DNA from: PHAA01 sp963665865
Lineage (GTDB): Bacteria > Bacillota > Syntrophomonadia > Syntrophomonadales > Syntrophomonadaceae
DNA length: 64,000 nucleotides
Direction: 5' to 3'
Assembly: GCA_963665865.2 (NCBI GenBank)
Contig: CAXXWF010000001.1
Coordinates: 1,674,001-1,738,000, forward strand
The notes under the pieces are model-generated. The model made no database searches. It was not told the DNA's origin and saw only the letters and a program-made list of their open reading frames with translations. How positions within the stretch are numbered: position 1 is the stretch's first letter; each line of letters starts with the position of its first letter. Below are positions 25,607 through 34,789 of the stretch, piece after piece. A program made the translations under genes and the position numbers.

Positions 25607-27124
25607 ATGCAAGCACTAGTGGAAATGCGTTCAATCAGCAAAAACTTCCCGGGGGTGCAGGCTAACCGCGATGTCGATTTGCAAGTGCTGCCTGGTGAAA
25701 TCCATGCCCTGCTGGGTGAAAACGGAGCGGGCAAAACCACATTGATGAATATACTAGCAGGGATGTACCGTCCGGATAATGGCGAAATCCTGTTGCGAGG
25801 CCAAAGGGTAGTATTTTCATCTCCTCAGGATGCGATTAACCAGGGGATAGGTATGATTTACCAACATTTTATGCTGGTACCAGGGCTCACTGTAGCCGAG
25901 AATGTAGTTCTCGGTAATTTTCAGGGTTCCTGGTGGCTGCGCCGTTCTCGGCTTAATGCTGAGGTACAAGAGTTAATTGAGCGGTATGGGTTCTCCTTGG
26001 ATCCCAGTCAAAAAGTAGCCCTGCTATCTTTGGGAGAACAGCAGCGAGTCGAGATTTTACGCGCTTTGTACAAGCACAGTGATGTTCTTATTCTGGATGA
26101 GCCAACCGCTGTTCTTACTCCGGAGGAGGCCCGTGATCTTTTTGTTATTCTGCGGCTTATGGCTGACGAAGGTCGGGCCGTAATTCTAATTACCCATAAA
26201 CTTAATGAAGTATTGGATACGGCTGATCGGATCACTGTGTTGCGACGAGGTGAAGTAGTAGATAGTCTGCCGATGAAAGGCCTCGACAGCAAAATACTTA
26301 CCCGTATGATGATTGGACGGGAGACCTGGGAGTCGTTTGAACGTAACAGTACCGATATAGGGCCTGTTGTTTTACAGACCAGCGATTTTACTGTATTGGG
26401 TGATCGGGGAGAAACAGCAGTCAACCGGATTAATCTGACGGTGCACAGCGGTGAAATGTTAGCGATTGCCGGTGTGGCTGGCAATGGTCAAAATGAACTG
26501 CTGCAAGCTTTGGCTGGCATGCGTCCCGTCCGGGGAGGGAAGATATTTCTATCCGGCCAGGAAGTAAATGGTAGGGGAGTTCAAGATCTGATTCGCGCAG
26601 GCGTAAGGATGGTGCCTGAGGATCGTATAAACACAGGATTGGCAGGCAACCTGGGGGTAGCTGAGAATGTGCTGTTACGCGATTATTTCCGCCATGAATA
26701 TACCAACGGCCCATGGATAAACTGGGGCTTAGCCCATTTACGAAGCCAGGAATTGGTAGACAGCTTTAATATCATATGTCCAGACTTGGACAGCCCGGCC
26801 CGCCTTTTATCCGGCGGCAACTTACAGCGTTTAATGTTAGCGCGTGAATTGCGGTACCGTCCTAATTTGTTACTGGCAGCCTATCCCACCCGTGGATTGG
26901 ATGTTGGTGCAGCCGAAAATGTGCATGTTCTGCTAGACCGTGCCCGGCATGAAGGAACCGCTATACTGGCAGTCATGGAGGATCTGGAAGAAATATTGCA
27001 GATCGCGGACCAGGTAACCGTAATGTATAACGGAAGATTGTCGCCGATAGTATCGGCAGCAGAAGTTTCCATGCAGCAACTGGGCCAATGGATGGCGGGA
27101 ATTGGACTGGATAGAATAGCCTGA
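25607..27124 (+). CDS. Nucleoside ABC importer ATP-binding protein (double ATPase)
   Basis: A duplicated ABC ATPase of 505 residues, like B. subtilis YufO/NupO. The first half has Walker A GENGAGKTT (37-45), signature LSLGEQQRVEIL and Walker B LILDEPTAVL. The second half is degenerate as in the family: GVAGNGQNE in place of Walker A, LSGGNLQRLMLA, and LLAAYPTRGLD. ATG 25607 is chosen because the family opens MQxLVEMRxISKxFPGVxAN and because the upstream extension to 25553 would run through the hairpin. No good ribosome site is visible, so initiation may depend on the hairpin or on coupling. Confidence 0.9.
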   Translation: MQALVEMRSISKNFPGVQANRDVDLQVLPGEIHALLGENGAGKTTLMNILAGMYRPDNGEILLRGQRVVFSSPQDAINQGIGMIYQHFMLVPGLTVAENVVLGNFQGSWWLRRSRLNAEVQELIERYGFSLDPSQKVALLSLGEQQRVEILRALYKHSDVLILDEPTAVLTPEEARDLFVILRLMADEGRAVILITHKLNEVLDTADRITVLRRGEVVDSLPMKGLDSKILTRMMIGRETWESFERNSTDIGPVVLQTSDFTVLGDRGETAVNRINLTVHSGEMLAIAGVAGNGQNELLQALAGMRPVRGGKIFLSGQEVNGRGVQDLIRAGVRMVPEDRINTGLAGNLGVAENVLLRDYFRHEYTNGPWINWGLAHLRSQELVDSFNIICPDLDSPARLLSGGNLQRLMLARELRYRPNLLLAAYPTRGLDVGAAENVHVLLDRARHEGTAILAVMEDLEEILQIADQVTVMYNGRLSPIVSAAEVSMQQLGQWMAGIGLDRIA

Positions 27125-27172
27125 TAGGTTAGTATGTACGGCTACTTATGATAAAAAGGGGACTATCTATTA

Positions 27173-28240
27173 ATGACTGTATATTTTAGCAGAAGAAGCG
27201 AATTTTCCAAGACTGCCACGGTTATAGTACCGATTATTTCAGTGTTACTAGCCTTGCTAGCTAGTTCCATTTTATTGTTTTTATATGGCAAATCTCCCGG
27301 GGTGGTTTTCGGTAGTATGTTAACCAGTGCTTTTGGCAGCGTTTATGGGATATCTGAGACCCTGGTTAAAGCTACTCCTTTAATGCTGGCTGCCCTGGGT
27401 ATATCTTTGGCTTTTCGTATGAAATTATGGAATATTGGAGCGGAAGGGCAGATTTATCTAGGTGCCTTGGCGGCAAGCGGGGTAGCCCTTTTCCACGGAC
27501 AGTGGCCTCCTTGGCTGCTGATACCGATGATGATAGGTGCAGGAATGCTGGCAGGGGCTGTCTGGGCTTTTATTCCTGGTTTCCTTAGGGCTTACATGCA
27601 AGTAAATGAAACCTTAACCTCTCTATTGTTGAACTATGTTGCAATTCTATGGGTGGATTATATATGTTTCGGACCCTGGAAAGATCCGAAGGGCTTTAAT
27701 TTTCCATTGACTCCGCGTTTTTCAGCTAATGCGGCTTTGCCCACATGGGGTGATACACGAGTCCATTTGGGGCTGTTGGTGGCCTTCATAATTGCCTTGG
27801 TTTTATGGTTTCTAATAAAGACAACCCGTTGGGGTTTTCAGATACGGGTGATTGGGGAAAGCTGGAACGCCGCCAATTATGCCGGAATGAACATTCGCCG
27901 CAATATTGTTATGGTTATGATGCTTAGCGGTGCTTTGGCAGCATTAGCGGGCGTGTTCGAAGTAGCCGGCATCACTCATCGCCTGCAACAGGGACTGTCT
28001 CCCGGCTATGGTTATAGTGCTATTATTGTTGCCTGGTTAGCCCGCCTGAACCCCTTGGCCATAATTCCCATGGCCATTCTTTTTGGGGCTCTATTGGTGG
28101 GAGGCTATAGTGTACAGACGGCAGGGGTTCCTTTTTCGATTGCTCTGATTATTCAGGGTTTAATTCTCTTTTTCCTACTGGGAGGGGATATCTTTGTTAG
28201 CAACCGTCTTGTTATGAAAAACAAAAAGGAGCTGAGATAA
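27173..28240 (+). CDS. Nucleoside ABC importer permease 1
   Basis: A membrane permease of 355 residues of the BPD-transp-2 (RbsC/LivHM-like) family, equivalent to YufP/NupP. About nine hydrophobic segments are present, with the loop RMKLWNIGAEGQIYLGALAA near the start and the cytoplasmic loop GESWNAANYAGMNIRRNIV that contacts the ATPase. It starts 48 bases after the ATPase gene and is followed directly by the second permease. Confidence 0.92.
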   Translation: MTVYFSRRSEFSKTATVIVPIISVLLALLASSILLFLYGKSPGVVFGSMLTSAFGSVYGISETLVKATPLMLAALGISLAFRMKLWNIGAEGQIYLGALAASGVALFHGQWPPWLLIPMMIGAGMLAGAVWAFIPGFLRAYMQVNETLTSLLLNYVAILWVDYICFGPWKDPKGFNFPLTPRFSANAALPTWGDTRVHLGLLVAFIIALVLWFLIKTTRWGFQIRVIGESWNAANYAGMNIRRNIVMVMMLSGALAALAGVFEVAGITHRLQQGLSPGYGYSAIIVAWLARLNPLAIIPMAILFGALLVGGYSVQTAGVPFSIALIIQGLILFFLLGGDIFVSNRLVMKNKKELR

Positions 28241-29170
28241 ATGACCAGCCTGATGATAATTGGATTTTTAGCTGCAACAGTGCAGGCCGGAACTCCTTTG
28301 TTGTTTGCTTCTTCTGGTGAAATGATGGCTGAGCGATGTGGAATTATGAACCTTGGCCTCGAAGGTATGATGTTGGTAGGGGCGGTAAGTGGCTTTCTGG
28401 TTACAGTTGTTAGCGGGAACCACTGGCTGGGAGTTTTAGCTGCCCTTGGCGCTGGAGCAATCATGGCTCTGATTCATGCGTTTATTTCAATTACCTTGCG
28501 GGGAAATCAGGTGGTAAGCGGCTTGGCTCTAACTATTTTCGGTACGGGTCTTAGCTCTTTTTTTGGTAAAAACTTTATAGGGACTCCGCTGCCGCAGCGG
28601 TTTAATGCGATACCCCTACCTGGACTAGCTGATATACCAGGCTTAGGACCGGTGCTATTTCGCCAGGATGCCCTAGTCTACCTGAGTTTTATCCTGGTGC
28701 CGATTCTCTATCTATTACTCTTTCGGACTTCATGGGGACTAGCCCTGCGAGCTACCGGTGAGACCCCCACTGCCGCCGATGCTAGTGGAATCAATGTGGT
28801 CCTCATTCGCTACCTGAATACAATTCTAGGTGGAGCCCTGGCCGGGTTAGGGGGAGCCTATCTTTCCTTGGTCTTTGCTCCTTCATGGACGGACGGTATG
28901 ACGGCGGGGCGCGGGTGGATAGCGGTAGCTCTGGTAATATTTGGTATGTGGAGTCCTTTTAAGGTCATGGCTGGTGCCTATCTTTTTGGCGGGGTGGAGG
29001 CTCTAACTTTTCGTCTGCAAACCATGGGAGTAATTGTGTCTCCGTTTTTCCTGCAAATGCTTCCTTATATTTTAACCATTTTAGTACTGGTTTTGGCTGT
29101 ACAAAGAAATGGCCGAGAAGCCGGACCACCGACGGCTCTTGGAACGCCCTATGACCGTGAGGAAAGATAA
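28241..29170 (+). CDS. Nucleoside ABC importer permease 2
   Basis: The second permease, 309 residues, equivalent to YufQ/NupQ. It has the family motifs GEMMAERCGIMNLGLEGMML and the coupling loop RATGETPTAADASGINVVLI. ATG 28241 directly abuts the stop of permease 1, with AAAAGGAG inside that gene as ribosome site. The two permeases form the membrane heterodimer of the importer. Confidence 0.92.
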   Translation: MTSLMIIGFLAATVQAGTPLLFASSGEMMAERCGIMNLGLEGMMLVGAVSGFLVTVVSGNHWLGVLAALGAGAIMALIHAFISITLRGNQVVSGLALTIFGTGLSSFFGKNFIGTPLPQRFNAIPLPGLADIPGLGPVLFRQDALVYLSFILVPILYLLLFRTSWGLALRATGETPTAADASGINVVLIRYLNTILGGALAGLGGAYLSLVFAPSWTDGMTAGRGWIAVALVIFGMWSPFKVMAGAYLFGGVEALTFRLQTMGVIVSPFFLQMLPYILTILVLVLAVQRNGREAGPPTALGTPYDREER

Positions 29171-29185
29171 AGGGGGGTAATTCGT

Positions 29186-30904
29186 TTGCATACTCAACTA
29201 AATTTTGAAGAGCTGCGACCGGTAGCATGCGGTGAGAGTAAAGCGGATTTATTATTAGTCAATAGCCAGGTGATCAATGTCTTTACTGGCGAAATCGTCA
29301 AGGCAGCTGTAGCGGTAAAGGGTGGTTATATTGCCGGGGTAGGGGACTATAGCCTCGGGCAGGAAATAATAGACCTGCATGGCTCATTCCTCCTGCCTGG
29401 TTTAATCGATAGCCACATTCACATTGAAAGTTCAATGCTCACCCCAGAAGCCTTTGCTCGAACGGCAGTGCCCCATGGAACAACAGCGGTGTTAGCCGAC
29501 CCTCATGAGATAGTGAACGTTTTGGGTCTGGATGGTTGGCGCTATATGGTGGATTCCTCCCAAGGCCTGCCGGTAGACTTCTTCTGGCAGGTACCTTCGT
29601 GCGTTCCTGCCACCAATATGGAGACCAGCGGCGGTAATATCGGACCCACAGAAGTAAAGCAAGCTCTGGACATATTCCCTCAGAGCCCAGCTCTAGCTGA
29701 GATGATGAATTATCCCGGGGTTATCAATGGACAGGAGTCCGTCCTTAATTTAATCAAACTGGCTCACCAGATGAATCTCCTAATAGAGGGACATGCACCC
29801 GGTTTACAAGGCTATGCTCTTAATGCCTACGCCGCCGCTGGATGCAGCAGCGACCATGAATGTACTACTCGGGAAGAGACTCTGGAAAAATTAAGATTGG
29901 GCTTTCGAATCTTGATTAGGGAAGGTTCGGCAGCCCGTAACCTTCTCGAGATACTTCCCTTAATAAATTTAAACAACTATCACCGTTGCAGTTTCTGCAG
30001 TGATGACCGCCATCCCGCCCACCTATTAACAGAGGGCCACATGGATCACATCCTGCGCAAAGCTGTATGCAGTGGTTTCTCCGCTATCCAGGCTATTCAG
30101 ATGGCTACTATAAATCCAGCGCTCCATTATCAGCTAAAGGCCCGTGGCGCTATCGCCCCGGGATACCTGGCTGACCTGGTAATTGTGGACAACCTTAAGG
30201 ATATCACGGTACAGCAGGTATACAAACAAGGCCGTTTGGCGGCTTGTGATGGGAAGTGTCTGGTAGCCCCAACTACGTTTGGAAATGCTGGGATTTCCAG
30301 CAGCGTTATCATTCCCAATGTTGAGGGACAACTGCGACTGATTGCTCCGCATGGAGCTCAGCGAGTAAGAGTAATTGAGATTATACCTGGGCAGATTTTG
30401 ACCAGGAGCGAGACCATGTCGGTACAAGCTGCTCTAAATGACCCAACTGTCAGTAAGTTGGCAGTAGTCGAGCGCCATGGCCGCAATGGCAATATAGCCC
30501 TCGGACTTGTAAAAGGTTTTGGTCTGCAACGTGGAGCTTTAGCCTCTTCGGTAGCCCATGACAGCCATAACCTCATTATTGTTGGGCAGGATGAGACCAG
30601 TATGCAGATCGCGGCCCTTAAAGTAGCAGAAATGGGTGGAGGTATGGCTGTGGTTGACGGAGACCAGGTGATTGCTGCCCTGGCACTTCCGGTGGCAGGA
30701 CTTATGTCTCCTTGCCCGGCGGCGGAAGTAGCCACCGGGCATGAAAACCTCGAATTAGCTGCCTATAAACTAGGATGCCATCTGCCTGCACCGTTTATGA
30801 CCCTTTCCTTCTTGTCGTTACCGGTCATTCCTGAACTCCGTCTTACCGATCAGGGACTGGTGGATGTGAATCTTTTTAAGTTAGTCGATATGTGGATATC
30901 TTAG
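29186..30904 (+). CDS. ade: Adenine deaminase
   Basis: Adenine deaminase (adenine + H2O to hypoxanthine + NH3), 572 residues, an amidohydrolase using a di-metal centre. Metal and active-site motifs are LPGLIDSHIHIESSML, then PHGTTAVLADPHEI, IEGHAPGL, SDHECTT and FCSDDRHP. The C-terminal domain (about 390-572) is typical of Ade. TTG 29186 follows AGGGGGG by eight bases. Placed 15 bases after the nucleoside importer, it extends the operon into purine salvage. Confidence 0.95.
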   Translation: MHTQLNFEELRPVACGESKADLLLVNSQVINVFTGEIVKAAVAVKGGYIAGVGDYSLGQEIIDLHGSFLLPGLIDSHIHIESSMLTPEAFARTAVPHGTTAVLADPHEIVNVLGLDGWRYMVDSSQGLPVDFFWQVPSCVPATNMETSGGNIGPTEVKQALDIFPQSPALAEMMNYPGVINGQESVLNLIKLAHQMNLLIEGHAPGLQGYALNAYAAAGCSSDHECTTREETLEKLRLGFRILIREGSAARNLLEILPLINLNNYHRCSFCSDDRHPAHLLTEGHMDHILRKAVCSGFSAIQAIQMATINPALHYQLKARGAIAPGYLADLVIVDNLKDITVQQVYKQGRLAACDGKCLVAPTTFGNAGISSSVIIPNVEGQLRLIAPHGAQRVRVIEIIPGQILTRSETMSVQAALNDPTVSKLAVVERHGRNGNIALGLVKGFGLQRGALASSVAHDSHNLIIVGQDETSMQIAALKVAEMGGGMAVVDGDQVIAALALPVAGLMSPCPAAEVATGHENLELAAYKLGCHLPAPFMTLSFLSLPVIPELRLTDQGLVDVNLFKLVDMWIS

Positions 30905-30945
30905 TAAAAGTTTTAGCCCATCCATACCATTTCAGGAGGGAAATT

Positions 30946-31305
30946 ATGATCAAGCGACTATTACTCCTTATGATTTTACTTGGATTATTACTTCTATCTT
31001 TCGGCTGTAGCAGAAATACACCTCAAGCTGCTGCCCCTGAAGACACTGCCTCGGAACCTCAGATAAGTACTTCGGCCGACAGTGATGAGACCTCTTTGGT
31101 TTCGATAGGGCCGCCAGTACAGGAAATATATGATCCTAACCAACAGCAACAGAGTAATCAGATGGTTTATGTTACTACCGATGTCGGGCTCAATTATCAC
31201 CGAGTCGGCTGCAAATATTTATCAAAAGGCAAAATTGCATTGAGTATAGATGAAGCTAAAGAAGAGGGATACACTCCATGCCCCGTCTGTAAGCCACCCC
31301 AATAG
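30946..31305 (+). CDS. Small lipoprotein with His/Cys metal-binding-like tail
   Basis: A 119-residue lipoprotein. The signal peptide ends at the lipobox SFGC, a Ser/Glu/Asp-rich linker follows, and the last 45 residues read VYVTTDVGLNYHRVGCKYL followed later by GYTPCPVCKPP. That YHxxxC...PCxxC pattern is found at the ends of many clostridial extracellular nucleases and lipoproteins, where it probably binds metal or DNA; its role is not established. ATG 30946 follows AGGAGGG; the frame is open into the adenine deaminase gene, but that extension would spoil the signal peptide. Confidence 0.8.
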   Translation: MIKRLLLLMILLGLLLLSFGCSRNTPQAAAPEDTASEPQISTSADSDETSLVSIGPPVQEIYDPNQQQQSNQMVYVTTDVGLNYHRVGCKYLSKGKIALSIDEAKEEGYTPCPVCKPPQ

Positions 31306-31560
31306 TCCAGCTATATCTATAGAGCAAACTTCATAGATTGTGAAAGCATGCAGTGAAAATCTTATTCAGTAACTCACGGCCTGCTTTTTGTTGGGCATAT
31401 CCTTGGCGTTTTATCGGATAAAATAATAGAAAAACATTCGCCATATATTGCCATATCGATAAACACAATATATTTCTTCCAAAGCATATATATACATATA
31501 ACAACAACAAGTAATTTGGTTCGCCTGAGTTCAACTGAGTTTGAAAGGGGACGTTGTAAT

Positions 31561-33486
31561 ATGTCTTTTGATTTTCAGGATCTGATCAGAAAAGATCGCG
31601 ATTCCAAGCAATATGAACCATTTGAGGGCAGTTTCTTAGAATATCTAAGTTTAATTAAAAACAATCCGGAATTAGCCATCTTGGCACACGAGCGCATGTA
31701 CAAACTTATCGTCAGTTTAGGCTTTGAAGCAATTAAAACTGAAGATAATCAACGTTTGAAAAGAATATACGGGAAAGAAACTATCAAGAAATATAAATTC
31801 TTCGAAAATGAATTCTATGGTATCGACAAAACCATCATGGAGATAGTCCGCTACTTTCATTCTGCTGCCATGCGGGGGGAAGAATCCCGACAGGTACTCT
31901 ATATGGTTGGCCCGGTTGGGTCAGGTAAATCCTCATTAATGGAAAGCCTGAAAAGAGCCTTGGAACAGCATCCTCCTATATTTGCCCTTAAAGACTGCCC
32001 TATGCGCGAAGAACCGCTGCACCTGGTTCCCAAACACCTTAGAACGGAGTTTTCGGAACTTTTAGGAGTCAACATCGAAGGAGACTTATGCCCGGCCTGT
32101 CGCTATAGATTGATTCATGATTATAAAGGGGAATATGAAAAATTCAGAGTAGTAAACAGCGGTTATTCTATCCGCTCCCGTAAAGGTATAGCTGTAGTAC
32201 CCCCGGTTGATCCCAATAATCAGGACACATCCGTTTTGGTCGGTTCGGTAGATATATCTAAAATGGATTTATATCCAGAAGATGATCCTCGGGTTTTATC
32301 GTTAAACGGGGCTTTCAATGCGGGTAACCGAGGACTGGTAGAATTCATTGAGATCTTTAAAAATGATGTTGAATACTTGCATACCATACTAACCGCTACG
32401 CAGGAGAAATCCATTCCCTCACCCGGTAAAAATTCAATGATTTACTTCGATGGTATAATTCTGGCGCACTCCAATGAATCGGAATGGAATAAATTCAAAT
32501 CAGATCATACCAATGAAGCCATCCTGGATCGAATAGTTAAGATCGAAGTCCCTTACTGTCTGGAGTTAGATGAAGAGGTCAAAATCTACCAGAAGATATT
32601 GAAAAGAAGCAACTTCAAAGCTCATATTGCACCTCATACTATTGAAATGGCTTCTATATTCGCCATAATAAGCCGCCTAACCCGTTCAGCCAAAGTGGAT
32701 ATTGTAAGTAAAATGCATATTTATAATGGGGAAGAGGTTTTACAGAAGGATGCTACTCAGAGGATTGATATTAAGGAATTAAGAGAAGAAGCAGGCCGAG
32801 AGGGCTTCCTCGGGATTAGTACCCGATTTATAATGAAGGCTATTGATAATGCGTTTTCGGAATCCGAACACGATTGTATAAATCCGATCATTCTCTTGGA
32901 TTCAATTACTAAGTCGGTCAAGGCCAGCGATTTTGGTGAAGAGGAAAAGAAGAGGCTGCTCGGATATTTACAGGACGTTGTAAAAAAAGAATATAACCGG
33001 ATTCTTGAGAAAGAGGTTACTAAGGCCTTTATTCACGGTTATCGGGAACAAGCCGAATCTCTCTTTAATAATTATTTAGATCATGCCGAAGCATTTGTGA
33101 ACAAGGTGAAAATTAAGGATATTAATACCGGTGAAGAGCTGGATCCAGACGAAATATTTTTGGAATCAATAGAAGCTCAACTCGGTTTAACCGGGAGTGC
33201 AGCTCGAGGTTTTAGGCATGATGTAACCGCATATATGTTTTCGCTGTTAAGAAGCAATAAAAAGATTGAATATGGCAGTTATGAACCTCTTAAGGAAGCG
33301 ATTGAGAAAAAACTTACTTCTTCAGTCCGAGAATTATCTCGTATTATTACCAAAGCTCGGGTCAGAGATGATGAACAAGGGGAGAAGTACAATCTAATGC
33401 TTGAAGAAATGAAAAGTAATGGATATTGTGAGCATTGCTGCAACGTGATTCTAAAATATGCAGCTAACAATTTATGGAAAGACTGA
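31561..33486 (+). CDS. prkA: PrkA AAA+ serine protein kinase
   Basis: PrkA of 641 residues: an AAA+ ATPase with a C-terminal kinase-like region, reported as a Ser/Thr kinase and more recently as an ATP-dependent protease-like factor in B. subtilis sporulation. Walker A GPVGSGKSS is at 117-125; CPMREEPLHLVP and CPACRYRL form the conserved Cys region, and HSNESEWNKFK is a family signature. ATG 31561 is used; the extension to 31516 lacks family similarity. The 255-base spacer upstream is AT-rich and should hold the promoter, but I see no convincing sigma-factor boxes. It heads the prkA-yhbH-spoVR set. Confidence 0.93.
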   Translation: MSFDFQDLIRKDRDSKQYEPFEGSFLEYLSLIKNNPELAILAHERMYKLIVSLGFEAIKTEDNQRLKRIYGKETIKKYKFFENEFYGIDKTIMEIVRYFHSAAMRGEESRQVLYMVGPVGSGKSSLMESLKRALEQHPPIFALKDCPMREEPLHLVPKHLRTEFSELLGVNIEGDLCPACRYRLIHDYKGEYEKFRVVNSGYSIRSRKGIAVVPPVDPNNQDTSVLVGSVDISKMDLYPEDDPRVLSLNGAFNAGNRGLVEFIEIFKNDVEYLHTILTATQEKSIPSPGKNSMIYFDGIILAHSNESEWNKFKSDHTNEAILDRIVKIEVPYCLELDEEVKIYQKILKRSNFKAHIAPHTIEMASIFAIISRLTRSAKVDIVSKMHIYNGEEVLQKDATQRIDIKELREEAGREGFLGISTRFIMKAIDNAFSESEHDCINPIILLDSITKSVKASDFGEEEKKRLLGYLQDVVKKEYNRILEKEVTKAFIHGYREQAESLFNNYLDHAEAFVNKVKIKDINTGEELDPDEIFLESIEAQLGLTGSAARGFRHDVTAYMFSLLRSNKKIEYGSYEPLKEAIEKKLTSSVRELSRIITKARVRDDEQGEKYNLMLEEMKSNGYCEHCCNVILKYAANNLWKD

Positions 33487-33507
33487 CTTAGCGGATAGTG
33501 GATAACC

Positions 33508-33577
33508 GTCATTTGGAACGAAGAAGCAACCTTAGTTCACGAAGGGGGAAAGATCCTTCGCTGTTGCTCAGGATGAC
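33508..33577. repeat. Dispersed REP-like palindromic repeat
   Basis: The spacer between prkA and yhbH holds GTCATTTGGAACGAAG, then about 30 bases, then GATCCTTCGCTGTTGCTCAG and GATGAC. Its ends are partly inverted copies of each other. The wording (GTCAT...GAACGAAG...AGATCCTTCG...CTCAGGATGAC) matches a family of short intergenic repeats I know from many bacterial genomes, often in dozens of copies. Only this copy is in the window. Confidence 0.6.
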
Positions 33578-33610
33578 ATCAAATAAATGCCCAAACTAGG
33601 AGTGATATAT

Positions 33611-34789
33611 ATGGCTATTTTCCGTGATTACGATAGCGGCGGCAGAGATAGAAGTGCAGAAGACCGAAGACGTCACCGCCAGCTGGTGGAGGATTCCATT
33701 AAGAAAAATATCGGCAAAATAATTGCCGAGGAGAGCATCATAGGGAAAAGCAAGGATAAGATTATCAAGGTACCTATAAGGGGGCTTAAGGAATACCAGT
33801 TCATTTATGGTTCGAACCGTCCGGGAGTTGTGCCGGGTACTGGTGATGAAAAACGCGGTGATCGGTTTAAGGAGGCAGCGGGTTCAAAAGGGCAAGGTAT
33901 CGGTGAGGGGGCCGGCAATGCTGAAGGGGATGATTACTATGAAACCGATATAACTCTTGAAGACCTGATAGAGTACCTGTTTGAAGATTTGGAACTTCCT
34001 TATATGGAGAGAAAGAAATTCTCCTATATTGAAACCGACAAGACCAATAAACGATGGGGAATTCAACGGAAAGGGATTCCTCCCCGATTATCCAAGAAAC
34101 GCTCTATGCAGGAAAGAATTAAACGACAGAAAACCATGGAAAGATCATATCGGGAATTGGATATGGAACTGGAGGAGGAACGTTTTCCCTTTCGTGAGGA
34201 GGACTTGCGCTATCACAGGATGAAAGACGAGCCTCGTCCCCAGTCCAATGCGGTAGTAATTTGTATGATGGATAATTCCGGCTCCATGTATCAAAATAAA
34301 AAATTTCTAGCACGCAGTTTTTTCTTTCTTCTGTACCAATTTGTCAAATACCGATATGTAAATGTGGAGCTGGTATTCATTAATCATACCACGACGGCGC
34401 AAGAAGTTAATGAAGATGATTTCTTTCATCGCGGTGAATCGGGTGGAACATATATTAGCAGTGCCTATGAGAAGGCTCTGGCAATTATCCGGGAACGCTA
34501 TAGCCCGGAAATATGGAATATATATGCATTCCACTGCAGCGATGGCGATAATTGGGAAAGCGATACCCCCAAAGCTATCGCCAAGGCTAATGAATTGTGT
34601 TCCCAATGTAATTTGTTTGGTTATGGGGAGATCAGTTTAATAGTTGGTTCATATTATACCTCAGTTAGTATGATTGAAAAATTTAAAAACAGTATCAAAG
34701 CCGATAATTTTATGGCTGTATCTATTGATGATAAAGAAGATATCTGGCCCGCCTTTAAGCAACTCTTGACCGTTACGGATAAGGAGTGA
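33611..34789 (+). CDS. yhbH: YhbH/YeaH family protein (DUF444), sporulation/stress
   Basis: A 392-residue DUF444 protein. In E. coli (YeaH) and B. subtilis (YhbH) it accompanies PrkA and SpoVR and is needed for sporulation or nitrogen-stress survival; its biochemistry is unknown. N-terminal signature FRDYDSGGRDRSAEDRRRH; a flexible Gly-rich stretch around residues 83-107; then a von Willebrand A-like domain with a MIDAS-like MMDNSGSMYQNKK and GGTYISSAYEKAL. ATG 33611 follows AGGAGTGAT. It overlaps the start of spoVR. Confidence 0.92.
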   Translation: MAIFRDYDSGGRDRSAEDRRRHRQLVEDSIKKNIGKIIAEESIIGKSKDKIIKVPIRGLKEYQFIYGSNRPGVVPGTGDEKRGDRFKEAAGSKGQGIGEGAGNAEGDDYYETDITLEDLIEYLFEDLELPYMERKKFSYIETDKTNKRWGIQRKGIPPRLSKKRSMQERIKRQKTMERSYRELDMELEEERFPFREEDLRYHRMKDEPRPQSNAVVICMMDNSGSMYQNKKFLARSFFFLLYQFVKYRYVNVELVFINHTTTAQEVNEDDFFHRGESGGTYISSAYEKALAIIRERYSPEIWNIYAFHCSDGDNWESDTPKAIAKANELCSQCNLFGYGEISLIVGSYYTSVSMIEKFKNSIKADNFMAVSIDDKEDIWPAFKQLLTVTDKE

